64,000 nt of DNA from CAZFGK01 sp964518635 (GTDB taxonomy: Bacteria > Zixibacteria > MSB-5A5 > GN15 > FEB-12), in assembly GCA_964518635.1 (NCBI GenBank), contig CAZFGK010000010.1:38839-102838 (forward strand). Reading direction: 5' to 3'. A program made the translations under genes and the position numbers. Shown piece after piece: positions 62,431-64,000 of the stretch; the first letter of the stretch is position 1; the number at the start of each line of letters is the position of its first letter. Under the pieces are notes generated by a model, which searched no databases, was not told the DNA's origin, and saw only the letters and a list, made by a program, of their open reading frames with translations.

Positions 62431-63594
62431 ATGATGGTAAATCCAGATATTCTCAAGTGGGCTAGAAATCGACAAGGCCTTACAATTACCGAAGTTGCCA
62501 AGCAATTAAAGCAGCCAGAAAAGGTTGTTTTTGACTGGGAAAGTGGGGCACAATGTCCCTCTTATGCCAAACTTGAGCAACTCGCTTATCGAGTGTACAA
62601 GTGCCCCCTGGCCGTGTTTTTTTTCCCCACACCACCCGCTGAAGAATCACTGAAGGAGCAGTTTCGAACAATTCCGGATCAGGAGTTAGATAAGCTCTCT
62701 TCTGATACTCGGTACAAGTTGCGTCAGGCGAGACTGTTTCAACTCGGGCTAAGTGAGCTACTTTCCGAAAGCGGTACCAACCGAAGCTCGAAGTTTCGCA
62801 CACTTCGCTTGGAGATATCGGAAGAGCCAGAGTCGGCAGCAGTTAGACTGCGAAACCTCTTAGAAATTGATATTCAAGTGCAAATGTCTTGGAAAGGTGT
62901 CGATTTAGCCCTTAAGAACTGGAGGGAAGCGATTGAGCGCATAGGTGTTTATGTCTTCAAAGAGTCCTTTAAGCAGTCGACCGTTTCTGGTTTTTGTCTA
63001 GTTGATGATGCATTGCCAATTATCTATGTCAATAATTCTCATACAAAATCGCGACAAATTTTCACCGTAATCCATGAGCTTGTTCACGTTTTACTCGGCA
63101 TTGCCTCGATCGACTTGCAGGGCTCATCAAACAGATTCAAGTCGGGCGCCTTGTATAATGAAGTTGAGATATTTTGCAATAAGGTGACATCACTAGTTCT
63201 TGTTCCTAGGGTCGAGTTTGAAAGAGCATTGAGTGAGCTGCATACAAAAGTAGATGAGAGTCAGATTTCGAAGATAGCAAGGTCGTTTTCTGTAAGCCGT
63301 GAAGTAATCGCCAGAATACTTTTGGACCAGCAGATCATCTCACAACAATCTTACGAAGTGTGGTCAAAGAAATGGATACGAGAAGCTTTGGACGAAAGAA
63401 GGCGAAAGAAATCGGGAGGAAACTATTATAGCACTCTACTGACTTATCTTAGCCCGTCCTTGTCAAAATTGGTTTTCAGCTACCAGTCGTCCAACCGACT
63501 ATCAGTCGATCAGGCGTCTGAATTCCTTAATATCAGCCCAGATAAGTTTGATAAGCTTCAGGCTAAGTACTTTGACGCGATGGCTTCAAAATGA
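62431..63594 (+). CDS. XRE-family regulator fused to ImmA/IrrE metallopeptidase
   Basis: Residues ~3-60 form an XRE helix-turn-helix (ILKWARNRQGLTITEVAKQL then PEKVVFDWESG). A COG2856/IrrE-like metallopeptidase domain follows, with HELVHVLLGI as the HExxH zinc site near residue 215. A longer C-terminus ends in a helical region. This fused form is frequent in toxin-antitoxin-like and mobile-element regulators. The start is taken at ATG 62431; ATG 62434 and TTG 62401 are alternatives, none with a clear ribosome site. The stop overlaps the PIN gene (ATGA), so both are one unit. Codon use is more AT-rich than in neighbouring genes, which suggests acquisition. Confidence 0.85.
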   Translation: MMVNPDILKWARNRQGLTITEVAKQLKQPEKVVFDWESGAQCPSYAKLEQLAYRVYKCPLAVFFFPTPPAEESLKEQFRTIPDQELDKLSSDTRYKLRQARLFQLGLSELLSESGTNRSSKFRTLRLEISEEPESAAVRLRNLLEIDIQVQMSWKGVDLALKNWREAIERIGVYVFKESFKQSTVSGFCLVDDALPIIYVNNSHTKSRQIFTVIHELVHVLLGIASIDLQGSSNRFKSGALYNEVEIFCNKVTSLVLVPRVEFERALSELHTKVDESQISKIARSFSVSREVIARILLDQQIISQQSYEVWSKKWIREALDERRRKKSGGNYYSTLLTYLSPSLSKLVFSYQSSNRLSVDQASEFLNISPDKFDKLQAKYFDAMASK

Positions 63595-63983
63595 TCTATG
63601 TTTTTGATACTAGTTCTATGGCTGTCATGGACAATTACTATGAGAAAACGTTTAAATCGTTCTGGTTGCAACTTAATCAAGTAGTTTCGAGTGGTGAGTT
63701 AATCTCAGTTCGGGAAGTTCTGAATGAATTACAGACAATGAACAATCGTCCCAGAATTACCAAATGGGCGCTCTCAAACCGAAAGGTATTTGTGGAGCCG
63801 GATGAAGGAGATCAGAAGGAACTTAAGAAGATTTTGTCATACTCTGGTTTTAGAGCTTTAGTAAGTAAGAAATCAATACTAAAGGGTAGTCCCGTCGCAG
63901 ATCCATTCGTCATTGCAGCCGCATCCTCAAGAGGCGGTACGGTTGTCGTAAGCTTCCCTGTCAAGCGGACAGTTCTAAAGTAG
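63591..63983 (+). CDS. PIN-like (DUF4411) putative toxin nuclease
   Basis: The 130-residue product begins IYVFDTSSMAVMD, with the first PIN acidic residue in FDTSS. VREVLNELQ (second acidic position) and SPVADPFVIAAASSRGGTVV (third acidic region) follow, as in DUF4411 proteins paired with XRE-ImmA/IrrE genes. PIN toxins are RNases held off by the upstream protein. It is shorter than family members I know (about 155-165 residues). The region after GGTVV does not continue the usual TEE...KIP sequence, so a late frameshift or a divergent end is possible. The window ends 17 bases later. Confidence 0.72.
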   Translation: MIYVFDTSSMAVMDNYYEKTFKSFWLQLNQVVSSGELISVREVLNELQTMNNRPRITKWALSNRKVFVEPDEGDQKELKKILSYSGFRALVSKKSILKGSPVADPFVIAAASSRGGTVVVSFPVKRTVLK

Positions 63984-64000
63984 AGTTTTCTCGTAATTGT

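Noticed and set aside
1..64000. tRNA or rRNA genes
   Set aside because: No rRNA segment and no cloverleaf with a T-loop GTTCRA box was noticed in any gene-free stretch; a tRNAscan run would settle it.

Overview
The window reads as a slice of a Gram-negative bacterial chromosome. Outer-membrane assembly genes (TamA/TamB-like), lipoproteins, a lipid II flippase and type IV pilus motors support this. The best guess for the lineage is the FCB superphylum, close to candidate Zixibacteria. The basis is indirect: an extracellular protein with a CCC-type TSP3/dockerin-like tail, MglA/roadblock genes beside pilBTC, and hairpin repeats scattered between genes. Base composition is moderate and even, apart from two AT-richer stretches: the core of the 37-39 kb peptidase gene and the last 1.6 kb. 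I see no rRNA, tRNA or CRISPR array.

Layout. 1-3.2 kb: rhomboid tail, a receiver-like protein lacking phosphorylation residues, a divergent DUF2064 glycosyltransferase and a creatininase. 3.2-6.2 kb (minus): pabB-pabC and an outer-membrane-type protein. 6.3-9.7 kb: DUF401 transporter, YbjT-like reductase, ASCH protein. 9.7-10.2 kb: hairpin repeats. 10.2-12.7 kb: ECF sigma factor, zinc anti-sigma factor and an HtrA-like protein whose catalytic triad is gone. 12.8-19 kb: CMD protein-tamB-tamA operon. 19-22 kb: cysteine desulfurase, mnmA, UPF0173 hydrolase. 22-26.7 kb: AsmA-like protein and a PAS protein with a degraded kinase core. 26.8-34 kb: yicC-gmk-rpoZ, topA-xerC-hslV-hslU, then a convergent LiaF-like gene. 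34.9-36.7 kb: argF and a lipoprotein.

36.7-39.4 kb is accessory DNA. A fragment of a REP-associated transposase sits between perfect 38-bp inverted repeats, beside a chimeric-looking secreted metallopeptidase and more repeats. 39.4-44.2 kb holds a thioesterase, rpsT (minus), murJ and comEC. 44.3-56.1 kb is a surface-motility block: PATAN protein, small membrane protein, TPR-roadblock protein, membrane-roadblock protein, MglB-like protein, MglA with a long tail, another roadblock protein, PilB, PilT, PilC and a PilS-like kinase. 56.2-62.1 kb carries a parvulin lipoprotein, a polyprenol/diacylglycerol kinase-family protein, a cold-shock protein, threonine aldolase and a DUF4153 membrane protein. 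The window ends with an HTH-ImmA/IrrE plus PIN (DUF4411-like) pair resembling a toxin-antitoxin or defence module.

Two themes stand out. Several proteins keep a fold but have lost catalytic residues (receiver, HtrA, histidine kinase, ComEC metallo-beta-lactamase tail, DUF2064). Also, a family of hairpins each flanked by CCACC (GGTGG on the other strand) recurs at five places and includes the arms around the transposase remnant, which suggests a REP/RAYT system.
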